This document shows positions 8,442 through 16,297 of a DNA stretch of 64,000 bases, piece by piece. The position numbers and the translations under genes are program-made. Every line of letters begins with the position of its first letter. Positions within the stretch are counted from its first letter, which is position 1. This DNA comes from Cnuella takakiae (GTDB taxonomy: Bacteria > Bacteroidota > Bacteroidia > Chitinophagales > Chitinophagaceae). Where the stretch lies: the NCBI RefSeq assembly GCF_001953305.1, contig NZ_MTFE01000001.1, forward strand, positions 1-64,000, given 5' to 3'. The notes beneath the pieces were generated by a model that was given only the letters and a program-made list of their open reading frames with translations, did no database searches and was not told the DNA's origin.

Positions 8442-9122
8442 TCAAAGAGCCATTCCCCTAGTCTGCCTGACTTCTTCGAACTGTCTGTTGTTAATCAGCG
8501 TAGCAATCTTGGGCAATTCGGTTTGTACCCATTTAGGTTGTTCTGCCGGTTGCAAAGCATCCATTACCCTTCCGGGCTGCAACACTGCCAGGTGCCGGAG
8601 CGATCTGCTGGCGTCATACAGATCCAGCCGATGGAGTAGGGGAGCATTGAGGTTGAGCATGTCCAGGTTACCGTAGTAGTTTGCTTTTACATTGAAGTCA
8701 TCCACATAGTGGCCACCTGTACGCACCCGTCTGGCCACCCGGTCAAGAGACGTTTCTACTTTATCCAGTCCCAGGTACACCATATGCACATAGTACCCGC
8801 TGTTCTTAAACGCTAAGATAGGTTGCCAATGCTCTTTTTGGGTAAAGTGGCCTTCAAAAGCAAAGTGCCTTCGTTTCTGAATGGCTTTACTTACCAAACC
8901 ATCAAAATGGGCGCTTACAAAAGAAGCAGCCCTCTGCATGCTTTCCTTCGCACTGAAATGTTGTTGCAGTTCCTTTTTCTTCTCGTTAAACAGAATGTCT
9001 CCATCAAAAATGGGAATATCCTCCATGTAGGCAGGCAGCATACTGCGCGACCTCGTGGACTTACCGGCACCATTAGCACCAGCCACAATAAAAAGAGTTG
9101 GCCGTTCAGAAAAGGTGGACAT
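8442..9122 (-). CDS. zeta toxin family P-loop kinase (second module)
   Basis: A 226-residue protein with Walker A GANGAGKST at residues 15-23, a downstream FDGD motif, an acidic FEGHF segment and the Arg-containing lid RVARRVRTGGH, all typical of the zeta/AAA_33 kinases. It is clearly diverged from the other zeta-like protein at 6578. Its start (MSTFSERPT) overlaps the 3' end of the upstream gene by 17 bp, so the pair is translationally coupled. A terminator hairpin follows at 8311-8344. Likely toxin of a toxin-antitoxin pair; the phosphorylated substrate cannot be told from sequence. Confidence 0.78.
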   Translation of the reverse strand: MSTFSERPTLFIVAGANGAGKSTRSRSMLPAYMEDIPIFDGDILFNEKKKELQQHFSAKESMQRAASFVSAHFDGLVSKAIQKRRHFAFEGHFTQKEHWQPILAFKNSGYYVHMVYLGLDKVETSLDRVARRVRTGGHYVDDFNVKANYYGNLDMLNLNAPLLHRLDLYDASRSLRHLAVLQPGRVMDALQPAEQPKWVQTELPKIATLINNRQFEEVRQTRGMAL

Positions 9123-9366
9123 ACTCCTGCTTTAAGGCAGCTATTTCTTTAGGTGTAGCGAGCCGTAATATCTGGAAGGTGCCGGCAGAGGTGCGTATCT
9201 CTACGCGGAAGGAGCCGTCGGGGTATTCAAAAAATACCTGCCCTTCAGGAAGCAGGTCGCTATGGTACATAAAAGGATGGCCAGCAGCCAGGTCAGTGAG
9301 GCGTAGCGCTCTTATCACGCTATTACCGTCGTCTTTTACCAGCGTATACGGTTGAATGATGGACAT
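9106..9366 (-). CDS. small protein upstream of and overlapping zeta-like toxin, putative antitoxin
   Basis: An 86-residue protein starting at MSIIQPYTL (ATG at 9364-9366); the frame is open further upstream but the added residues look non-coding. It is beta-rich (HPFMYHSDLLPEGQVFFEYP) and ends with a short helix, unlike classical epsilon antitoxins. The 17-bp overlap with the zeta gene implies matched synthesis, typical of toxin-antitoxin pairs. It has no resemblance to the small partner of the first zeta module. Function inferred from context. Confidence 0.55.
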   Translation of the reverse strand: MSIIQPYTLVKDDGNSVIRALRLTDLAAGHPFMYHSDLLPEGQVFFEYPDGSFRVEIRTSAGTFQILRLATPKEIAALKQEYVHLF

Positions 9367-9475
9367 GGTATAAATATAAGAAATCCAACTTATGTATTGA
9401 CTGCTGCTTACCGGCAATTATGGTCAAGGATCGCTCCAAGAGTGCAAGTGGGAAAGTGTACTAAAACGTTCATTT

Positions 9476-9536
9476 GTTTACACTAAAGAATAGAATCGTA
9501 TTTGACAGCCTTTATGGTGTAAAAAACAGGTGTAAA
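9476..9536. promoter_or_regulatory. repeated GTGTAAA boxes, possible resolvase binding region
   Basis: GTTTACAC at 9476-9483 faces GTGTAAA at 9517-9523 and again at 9530-9536. The cluster lies about 90 bp upstream of a serine resolvase remnant, where resolution (res) sites usually sit. Could equally be an operator of the divergent antitoxin gene at 9366. Confidence 0.3.
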
Positions 9537-9674
9537 TAATCAAAGTGCAAAAAAAGCATATTTGCCTGATTTTAGGAAACTAAGCATAGCTTAATCCATC
9601 CATTAACACAAGCAGAACCTACCGTCTATGATATGCGGCTATGCACGGGTATCTATCCTGTATCAGAATCTGAA

Positions 9675-9682
9675 CCTCCAGG
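9675..9682. repeat. target site duplication, left copy (CCTCCAGG)
   Basis: CCTCCAGG stands directly outside the left end of the IS21 element and is repeated directly outside the right end at 12310-12317. Confidence 0.85.
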
Positions 9683-9707
9683 TGTATGCGCCGGTGAAAC
9701 TGACCAC
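9683..9707 (+). repeat. IS21 left terminal inverted repeat
   Basis: Begins TGTATGCGCCGG and ends TGACCAC; pairs with 12285-12309 in inverted orientation. Confidence 0.9.
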
Positions 9708-9829
9708 TTGTCGCCGGTTTAAGCTGACCGGGTCTGGCCGGGTCAAACTGACCACCTGAGAGAAGAGGAAAAAGTTCATGCTATGTGTTGGTCGGCATTG
9801 CTGTTAGTTTTCGAAGAAAACAAACAGGG

Positions 9830-11380
9830 ATGGCCAATAAACCGATCAGCATGAGTAAAATCAGACAGATCTTACAACTACACAGCCAGGGGCGCAGCAA
9901 GCTGCAAATCGCCCATCAAACAGGCATTTCCCGCAACACGCTCAAAAAATATTTACGGGCTTTTACCGATAGCAGACTAACCTTTGAACAGATCACTACC
10001 CTCAGTGATAAAGACCTGGAAGAGTTGTTTGTAAAGGGAGCAGAAAAGCCGCTGAGCGAAAAACTGCAAACCCTTCTTGCGCTCTTTCCCACCCTGGATA
10101 AAGAATTAAAGAAAAAAGGGGCGACCCGGCAGGCCCTCTGGGAGCGCTACAGGACTGAGCATCCGGACGGCCTGGGGCTTTCCCAGTTCAAGCATTATCT
10201 CTCAGCGTGGAAAGCCCAAACGAGTCCCACTATGCGCATGGAGCACAAAGTGGGCGACAAACTCTTTGTGGACTTTGCCGGTGACAAGCTCCATATTGTT
10301 GATGAGGGAACCGGTGAGCTAACAGCAGTAGAAGTCTTTGTTGCCATCCTGGGCGCAAGCCAGCTTACCTATGTGGAAGCGGTGATGACTCAGGGCAAAG
10401 AAGACTTTATCGCAGCCTGTGAAAACGCCCTGCATTACTGCGGCGGCGTGCCGCAGGCCATTGTACCGGATAATTTAAAATCTGCGGTTACCAAAAGCAG
10501 TAAGTATGAACCCACGCTGAACGAGACCTTTTTGGATTTTGCCCAGCACTACGCCACCTGCATTCTACCGGCCCGCTCTTACCGCCCCCGCGATAAAGCC
10601 CTGGTAGAGAATGCCGTCAAACTATCCTACAGCCGCATCTATGCCCGGATCAGCGGTGGCGACTACCACAACCTCTCTTCGCTCAATACTGCCATCAGAG
10701 AAGCCTTGGAAGCACACAACAACGCCCTGCTCAAAGGCAGGAACTACAGTCGCCGCGGACAGTTTGAAGAAGTGGAACGAGCGGTGCTCATGCCCCTGCC
10801 ACCGCTTCGCTATGAACTCAAAAAATGCCTGTATGCCACGGTGGCCAAAAACGGGCATGTAGCCCTGAGTGCTGATAAGCACTACTACAGTGTGCCGTAC
10901 CGCTACATTGGAAAGAAAGTAAAGCTCCTCTTCTCACGCCACTCGGTGGAGATCTTTTACAACTACCAGCGCATTGCCCTGCATGGGAGGGTCAAAGTTC
11001 CTTATCACTACACCACCGATAAAGAGCACCTGGCCTCCACCCACCGCTTTGTGGCGGAATGGACGCCCCAGAAGTTTATCGCGTGGGCAGAAAGCATTCA
11101 CCCGGATGTAAAGCTATATATCCAAGAAGTACTCCAGCGCAAACAACACCCCGAACAGGCCTATAAGTCCTGTATTGGTATTCTGAGCTTTATAAAGAAA
11201 GTCGGTGGCGAACGTTTGATAAACGCCTGCCGGCGGGCCTTGAGCTTTGAGGCTTACAACTACAAAACCATTCAGCTCATACTGGAAAAAGAGCTGGATA
11301 AAAAAGAAGCGCCGGCCCAAACTGACCAACTCAAAATGCCCCTGCATGACAACATACGCGGAGGTAACTATTATCAGTAA
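9830..11380 (+). CDS. istA: IS21-family transposase IstA
   Basis: The transposase of the IS21 element (516 residues from ATG 9830; an upstream in-frame extension to 9785 is unlikely). An N-terminal helix-turn-helix (ISMSKIRQIL...TGISRNTLKKYL) binds the element ends. The DDE catalytic core is complete: D in LFVDFAGDK, D in IVPDNLKSAV and E in ALVENAVK. A C-terminal beta-barrel region follows (VALSADKHYYSVPY). It is followed after 35 bp by istB, its ATPase helper. Both genes look intact, so the element may be active. Confidence 0.95.
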   Translation: MANKPISMSKIRQILQLHSQGRSKLQIAHQTGISRNTLKKYLRAFTDSRLTFEQITTLSDKDLEELFVKGAEKPLSEKLQTLLALFPTLDKELKKKGATRQALWERYRTEHPDGLGLSQFKHYLSAWKAQTSPTMRMEHKVGDKLFVDFAGDKLHIVDEGTGELTAVEVFVAILGASQLTYVEAVMTQGKEDFIAACENALHYCGGVPQAIVPDNLKSAVTKSSKYEPTLNETFLDFAQHYATCILPARSYRPRDKALVENAVKLSYSRIYARISGGDYHNLSSLNTAIREALEAHNNALLKGRNYSRRGQFEEVERAVLMPLPPLRYELKKCLYATVAKNGHVALSADKHYYSVPYRYIGKKVKLLFSRHSVEIFYNYQRIALHGRVKVPYHYTTDKEHLASTHRFVAEWTPQKFIAWAESIHPDVKLYIQEVLQRKQHPEQAYKSCIGILSFIKKVGGERLINACRRALSFEAYNYKTIQLILEKELDKKEAPAQTDQLKMPLHDNIRGGNYYQ

Positions 11381-11415
11381 CCATCAAAACAACCACTCAA
11401 AAACAAATCAAAGAC

Positions 11416-12162
11416 ATGAATGCAACCACACTGGAAAAATTAAGAACCATGAAGCTCCTTGGTATGCACCGGGCCTTTAAAACAGACATTGAATCCGGCC
11501 GCACGGACCACTACACCCCAGACGAGATGATCGCTCACCTGGTAGAGGCAGAATGGGACGAGCGGCAGAACCGCTCCATTGAACAGAAAATAAAGGGCGC
11601 CCGCTTCCGCTACAAGGCCCTGCTGGAGGACCTGTATTATCACACCGATCGCAATCTGGACAAAAACGAAGTGATGCGCTTTGCTGATTGCTCCTTTATT
11701 GACAAGGGGGAAAACATTCTTATTACCGGCTCCACCGGTATTGGAAAGAGTTATGTGGCCTCTGCTTTGGGGCATCACGCCTGCTCCATGGGCTACCGGG
11801 TGATCTACCACAGTGTGCCGAAGCTGTTTTCCAAGCTGAAGATGAGTAAGGCCGATGGTTCCTACCTCAGGGAAGTGGGCAGGATTGAGCGGCAGCACCT
11901 GCTCATCCTCGATGATTTTGGCCTGCAGCCCTTTGATGCAGGTAGTAGGGCTGCCCTGATGGAACTCATTGAAGACCGCCATGGCAAAGGGGCGCTGATC
12001 ATTACTTCACAGCTGCCGGTGAGCAAATGGCATGAAGTGATTGGTGAGCAAACCATTGCCGACGCTATTTTGGACCGGATTGTACATACAGCGCACCGCC
12101 TGGAGCTCAAAGGTGAATCCTTAAGGAAAAGAAAGGGGGTAAGTACCGGAGCTGCTGGTTAA
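11416..12162 (+). CDS. istB: IS21-family helper ATPase IstB
   Basis: A 248-residue AAA+ ATPase of the DnaC/IstB group that assembles on target DNA and stimulates IstA. Walker A is GSTGIGKS near residue 104, Walker B is LLILDDFG near 160, and the sensor region ITSQLPVSKWHE is typical. It is preceded by a purine-rich stretch and follows istA in the same transcript. Confidence 0.95.
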   Translation: MNATTLEKLRTMKLLGMHRAFKTDIESGRTDHYTPDEMIAHLVEAEWDERQNRSIEQKIKGARFRYKALLEDLYYHTDRNLDKNEVMRFADCSFIDKGENILITGSTGIGKSYVASALGHHACSMGYRVIYHSVPKLFSKLKMSKADGSYLREVGRIERQHLLILDDFGLQPFDAGSRAALMELIEDRHGKGALIITSQLPVSKWHEVIGEQTIADAILDRIVHTAHRLELKGESLRKRKGVSTGAAG

Positions 12163-12284
12163 ATTTGAAGCAGAAAACGGCCAATTGTAAACTAAAAAAT
12201 CAACCCCAATCAATCACCACCTACACATGTATGAACCACTGCTCTTCGCCAGCAAAAAGGGTGGTCAGTTTGCTTCGGCCTAAG

Positions 12285-12309
12285 GTGGTCAAATTCATCG
12301 GCGCGTACA
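12285..12309 (-). repeat. IS21 right terminal inverted repeat
   Basis: Read on the minus strand it begins TGTACGCGCCGA and ends TGACCAC, matching the left end at 21 of 25 positions. Confidence 0.9.
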
Positions 12310-12317
12310 CCTCCAGG
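12310..12317. repeat. target site duplication, right copy (CCTCCAGG)
   Basis: Second copy of the 8-bp duplication made on IS21 insertion; directly abuts the right inverted repeat. Confidence 0.85.
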
Positions 12318-12530
12318 TGGATGCACTAAAAAAGCCGGATGCGAGAAGATACTGTAAGAAAAGATTTCTGCACTGAAACAGTTTCCTAAACTTAACCCAA
12401 GTACTGGAAAAACGAAAAGAGACGATTTATTAATCGTTTAGAAGCCAGATCAGCTGTGCGGCTGCATATGGGAGCTGGTTCAACTGGTGGAAGGGTTTAC
12501 TAATAATGGTATGAAGTCCTTGAACCTAAC

Positions 12531-13058
12531 ATACCAAAGAAAACAAAACTCAACCGCTTACTTTTGTCCTCGATAAAGAAAAGTTAAGGATAATTGCGCT
12601 CGGCAATTTTTCAGATGGGTTTCCTTATATCGAATATTCTGATAAGCAGCAATCTACAGTCATGAAGTTGAAACTTATCCTTTAGTGAATTCTTTCTATT
12701 TTTATTAAATAAACATTCCTTGCAATTACAATATAGCTTTTATTGATGTGTTAAGCACATGTTTGGCCGTATTTATGTATTTGAAACTGTACATTAAACG
12801 CATTACCTTCTATTCATGCGACTGAGGGTCTAAACTGTAGGTTCATTAACTGTATTGATGGTCTAGCAAACAGAATCAGTGCGCTAAGTGGTTAACTTTG
12901 TTATACTGCTAATGATCAAGATAGGAACCAGCGCTAACAAGTAAGTATATTGAAAGTGCTTGCTTCGGAACAGAAAAATTTTTTCTGCAACAAATTTAGG
13001 TACAGTGAAAAAAATCGACCCTACCCAGTCAAAGCAATCAAGCCAGCTACCTGCATCA
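12531..13058. other. AT-rich intergenic stretch before the Kelch gene
   Basis: No gene with a ribosome site or family likeness was seen in these 528 bp. The first part may hold further degraded resolvase sequence. ACTTTGTTATACTGC at about 12895-12909 contains promoter-like boxes, but there is no clear pair. Confidence 0.4.
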
Positions 13059-15467
13059 ATGAAGAATTTTTTATTGAGTTTTGCGGTTGCTTTAATTTTT
13101 TTGCCGGCCTATAGCCAAAGCTCCTCTTTTAACACCATTAGATGGAGCACTGTAGCTCCGCAGCCTTTTACCTTAAATGAAGGCCAGGCTAAAGTTGTAA
13201 ATGGAAAGCTTTATTCATTTGGCGGTTTCGACAGCAAAAAGACGACGTTTACGCCCACAAAGCGGGCTTATGTTTATAACCCTGAACTTAACAGCTGGAC
13301 GCCTATTGCGGACCTGCCATTTACACCAAATGGAACCTCGTTCGGTGGCGTAACGCATGCCGGCATTGCTACTGATGGCACCAACATTTACATTGCAGGT
13401 GGATATACTTCCAACACTGCCGGCACAGGCCAGATATTTGGAACCAAGCAGGTATGGCGCTACAATGTAGCTACCAACACCTACACCAAAATGCCAGACC
13501 TGCCGGTTGTGATTTCGGCCGGACAAATGGTATATCTGAATGGCAGGCTCCATTATATAGGCGGAACTAACGCATCCCGTACTACTGACCTAGGCAGCCA
13601 CTACATGTTAGATATATCCAGCGGTGCTAACACTTGGACAAACCTTGCGCCACTGCCTAACCCGCGCCACCATGGCGGATCGGCAGTGCTTGGGGGTAAA
13701 ATATACTATATAGGTGGGCAGCACGAGCATGATGCTGATCTGGTGCCACAGAAGGACGTACACAGGTACGATCCGGAAACAAACACCTGGACGCAAATGG
13801 CTGATATGCCGGTGCCTGCGGGTGCTGCAGGCCGCAATCATATAACTTCCTCCGTTGTAGTGGTAAACAACCGGATCATTGTGCTTGGCGGCCAAACTGT
13901 ACACCAGACCGGCCGTACCAGTATGGTTTCTTCCTATGATCCGGGCACCGACACCTGGACAAACCTTACCCCTTTACCACAAGCCCGCTTTTCGGGTGTA
14001 GCAGGTTTTATAGGCAACAGCATCTATTACTCTGGTGGCTCTAGTACCAGCACTACTTACCGTGGTGACCTGGCTGTAGCCGAAAACATCATATCGGCAA
14101 CACCTCTTGAAGACTCATATGTGCGCGACGGCACCTATGCCGGCGACAACTATGGCAATGATACCTCCCTGCTGGTTAAACTTGATAATACTACTACGGC
14201 AGGTTATAAGCGCAGGACATACCTGAAATTCCCGGTAAATTCATCCAGTATCATAATGGCCAAATTGCGACTGTATGGCCGTAATACAGAAAACAACACC
14301 AATACCTACATTACGGTTAAGGGCCTCACAAACGATACTTGGACAGAAGCGGGCATTACTTGGAACAATGCGCATGCACCGCCTGCAAGTAGCCTTTACA
14401 CCAACGTAATCAATGCAACTAAAACTTACTATGAGTTTGACGTAACCAACTTTGTAAAACAAGAAGCCGCTACAAACGGTGTTGTTTCCTTTGTTGTAAT
14501 GGATACAGCCAGGCAAAACCGGATTCTTTCTTTTAACAGTAAGGAATTTGGGTCTAACCCCCCACAGCTGGTGATTACTCTAGCGGGGGCCTCTGCCAAC
14601 TTCACCAACCTGAAAGTAAACTTTCAAGATAATGCCACTGCAGCGCCAAGCGGCTGGGTAGGGGATTTTGGGCAGGCATTTGGTTCCCGTACTTCTGCAG
14701 GACAAGGCACAGGCAATACATACGGCTGGCTTAGCCGCACCACAGGCAGCCCTGTAAGCCTGGTGGGTAACGGCCGCAACCGTAAAACACCTGCTGATGC
14801 TACCCTTGCTACTTTTATGCATATGCAGGCCAACCAGGCAAGCGGCACTTTCGACGGTGTAAAGGTGGAAGGCAAATGGGAAGCAGAGGTGGTTAACGGC
14901 AGCTATGATGTGACCGTTTCCGTTGGCGATGCAAGTTATTACGACAGCAAGCACAGCGTTAACATAGAAGGTGTTCCCGCAATTGTAAGCTTTACATCTT
15001 CAAGCACCAACAAGTTCAAGTCGGCAACAATCTCTGTAAGTGTATCTGATGGCAAGCTCACTTTAGATGCTATTGGTGGTACCAACACGAAGATCAATTA
15101 CGTCATTATTCAGCCTACTACCTCGAAAAGGCCTTCGGTAACGGTTAATACGCAGTTGCCGCCAAACATTTTTTTACTGCCAACTGACCCTAGCCTTTTG
15201 GTAGCTGCCCAGCAGCTGCGGGTATATCCCAATCCGGCAAAAGACAAGTTCCAAGTTGCGCTTCCAGCTTCTTACCAAGGCACTGTATCGCTGCAATTGG
15301 TGGATATCCTGGGGCATGTACATCAGATTGCAAATACCGAAGTAAGAGCAGGCGGTACCATATTAAATGTGGATGTTGCACCGCTAAAGTTAGCCAGGGG
15401 TGTATATTTCCTTAAGGTACACGGGAAAAACAAGGAATTGGCTACGACAAAACTGGTGATCGAATAA
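13059..15467 (+). CDS. secreted Kelch-repeat protein with DNRLRE/CBM96-like domain and T9SS sorting domain
   Basis: An 802-residue exported protein. Start chosen at ATG 13059 because it opens a clean signal peptide (MKNFLLSFAVALIFLPAYSQ); the frame is open for 33 codons upstream. Residues about 30-340 are a Kelch beta-propeller (repeated YNP/YDP...W...P and GGxxxx blades). Residues about 345-500 resemble DNRLRE/CBM96-like modules (SYVRDGTYAGDNYG...YLKF...W.EAGITWNN). Residues about 510-690 resemble a malectin-like jelly roll (KVNFQDN...GWVGDFGQAF...YDVTVSVGD). The C-terminus (RVYPNPAKDKF...GVYFLKV) is a type A sorting domain that sends proteins through the type IX system to the cell surface. 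Probable surface glycan-binding protein. Confidence 0.85.
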   Translation: MKNFLLSFAVALIFLPAYSQSSSFNTIRWSTVAPQPFTLNEGQAKVVNGKLYSFGGFDSKKTTFTPTKRAYVYNPELNSWTPIADLPFTPNGTSFGGVTHAGIATDGTNIYIAGGYTSNTAGTGQIFGTKQVWRYNVATNTYTKMPDLPVVISAGQMVYLNGRLHYIGGTNASRTTDLGSHYMLDISSGANTWTNLAPLPNPRHHGGSAVLGGKIYYIGGQHEHDADLVPQKDVHRYDPETNTWTQMADMPVPAGAAGRNHITSSVVVVNNRIIVLGGQTVHQTGRTSMVSSYDPGTDTWTNLTPLPQARFSGVAGFIGNSIYYSGGSSTSTTYRGDLAVAENIISATPLEDSYVRDGTYAGDNYGNDTSLLVKLDNTTTAGYKRRTYLKFPVNSSSIIMAKLRLYGRNTENNTNTYITVKGLTNDTWTEAGITWNNAHAPPASSLYTNVINATKTYYEFDVTNFVKQEAATNGVVSFVVMDTARQNRILSFNSKEFGSNPPQLVITLAGASANFTNLKVNFQDNATAAPSGWVGDFGQAFGSRTSAGQGTGNTYGWLSRTTGSPVSLVGNGRNRKTPADATLATFMHMQANQASGTFDGVKVEGKWEAEVVNGSYDVTVSVGDASYYDSKHSVNIEGVPAIVSFTSSSTNKFKSATISVSVSDGKLTLDAIGGTNTKINYVIIQPTTSKRPSVTVNTQLPPNIFLLPTDPSLLVAAQQLRVYPNPAKDKFQVALPASYQGTVSLQLVDILGHVHQIANTEVRAGGTILNVDVAPLKLARGVYFLKVHGKNKELATTKLVIE

Positions 15468-15692
15468 ATAAAAAGATAGTTGTTGAAAAAGCGACGGGTT
15501 ATAAAATTGTCGCTATTGTGATAACTTAGGTATGACAAGTAAAGGGGAATTCTGAGGAGAACATAGGAATTCTATCACCTTCAGGTGTTAACAAGATTTT
15601 AAATACTGTTTTCTATTAATTCAACACTACGCTTTTAGCAGGTTTCGCAACTTTGCTTCAATTTTTGATTTCAAACAACGATAGATCATTAT

Positions 15693-15700
15693 TATCTTTG
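15693..15700 (+). promoter_or_regulatory. TAnnTTTG -7 box 6 nt before the DUF6660 start
   Basis: TATCTTTG matches the Bacteroidetes -7 element TAnnTTTG and is followed by CAGCGC and then the ATG at 15707. The same layout (TACATTTG CAGCG ATG) precedes the paralogue at 36715. No convincing -33 TTTG at the usual spacing was seen. If it is the promoter, the mRNA would be almost leaderless. Confidence 0.5.
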
Positions 15701-15706
15701 CAGCGC

Positions 15707-16030
15707 ATGAAATTTTTTGCTTTCATAATGGCTTTTATCATACTTGGGCTTGGATGCTTGTCCTGTAGCGACGGAGCTTATGCTATGAAAGCGGGTGAAA
15801 ACAAAACAGTACTCGCAAAAACAACGGAAAATCACAATGATTCTCAGGGCGACAACTGCCCGCCATTTTGCCAATGCACCTGTTGTTGTGCCGGCTATTC
15901 CATCAATCATCCTATTGCTTTTACTAATTTGATTATCACCTACGCAACGACATCGTTTTCTTCCTTATCTTCCTGTATCCCTCCGGGTATTGCGTTATCT
16001 ATCTGGCAACCGCCTCAGTTGTTAAGCTAA
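15707..16030 (+). CDS. DUF6660-like small secreted cysteine-rich protein
   Basis: A 107-residue protein with an N-terminal hydrophobic segment ending in CLSCSD, suggesting a signal or lipoprotein peptide. The centre carries a dense cysteine cluster, CPPFCQCTCCCAGYS, likely to bind soft metal ions, and it ends with the motif SIWQPPQL. A paralogue at 36398 on the other strand shares the start, the Cys cluster and the WQPPQL tail. Such genes are found next to Cus/Czc efflux operons in Bacteroidota. Start at 15707 rather than 15653 because it begins the signal peptide and matches the paralogue. Confidence 0.75.
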   Translation: MKFFAFIMAFIILGLGCLSCSDGAYAMKAGENKTVLAKTTENHNDSQGDNCPPFCQCTCCCAGYSINHPIAFTNLIITYATTSFSSLSSCIPPGIALSIWQPPQLLS

Positions 16031-16111
16031 TTAAGCATTTATTTCTGTATGCACTGCCTGTGCATACCTAAGTGGTACATTTCACCATTTTCCCTATTTA
16101 CTATTTGTATA

Positions 16112-16288
16112 ATGGCTAAGTCCCGGCTTAGACCCACCCGCAAACAATACAGCAAAAAAACCAAGGATCCTAAATGGTCTAAAAGCAAAACCATCGCTAT
16201 GACCATTATCGGTGTCCTGCTCAGTATCCTTGCCTTGATGGCGATTGCTGGAGCGCTGATCCAATACTACCGGTTAGTAACAAAATAA
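16112..16288 (+). CDS. small single-span membrane protein of the efflux operon
   Basis: A 58-residue protein (MAKSRLRPTRKQYS...) with a basic cytoplasmic N-terminus and one membrane helix (about residues 28-50), ending YYRLVTK. A full-length paralogue (59 residues, starting MAKSRLRPNRRKYP) lies at 36162-36341 in the same gene order, which is good evidence that this short gene is real and that ATG 16112 is the start. It ends 9 bp before cusA. Function unknown; an accessory of the RND pump is plausible from conserved position. Confidence 0.7.
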   Translation: MAKSRLRPTRKQYSKKTKDPKWSKSKTIAMTIIGVLLSILALMAIAGALIQYYRLVTK

Positions 16289-16297
16289 TTCTCAGAC

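Larger units (their letters stand above)
9683..12309 (+). mobile_element. IS21-family insertion sequence, complete
   Basis: A 2627-bp element carrying istA and istB. Its ends are 25-bp inverted repeats at 9683-9707 and 12285-12309 with 21 identical positions (TGTA-GCGCCG-TGAA--TGACCAC). Inner copies of the TGACCAC box recur at about 9742-9755 on the left and 12261-12272 on the right, the multiple terminal repeats known for IS21. The flanking 8-bp direct repeat CCTCCAGG is perfect, so insertion is recent enough to be unaltered. It lies within a serine resolvase remnant. Confidence 0.95.
9628..12530 (+). pseudogene. serine resolvase/invertase gene, decayed and split by IS21 element
   Basis: From the ATG at 9628 the reading is MICGYARVSILYQNLNLQ, the N-terminus of a small serine recombinase (usual form GYARVSTxDQNLxLQ, with the catalytic Ser replaced or shifted as VSI). 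The IS21 element enters right after this. Past the element, from 12310, reading resumes in register as VDALKKPDARRY, and further on, in shifted frames, DLLIV-KPDQLCG and LVEGFTNNGMKSL match the DTLVVWKLDRLGR and LVEEL...GIGFKSL regions. Frameshifts and a stop lie beyond the insertion, so the gene was dead or died apart from the IS insertion. End point marks the last recognisable match. Confidence 0.75.
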
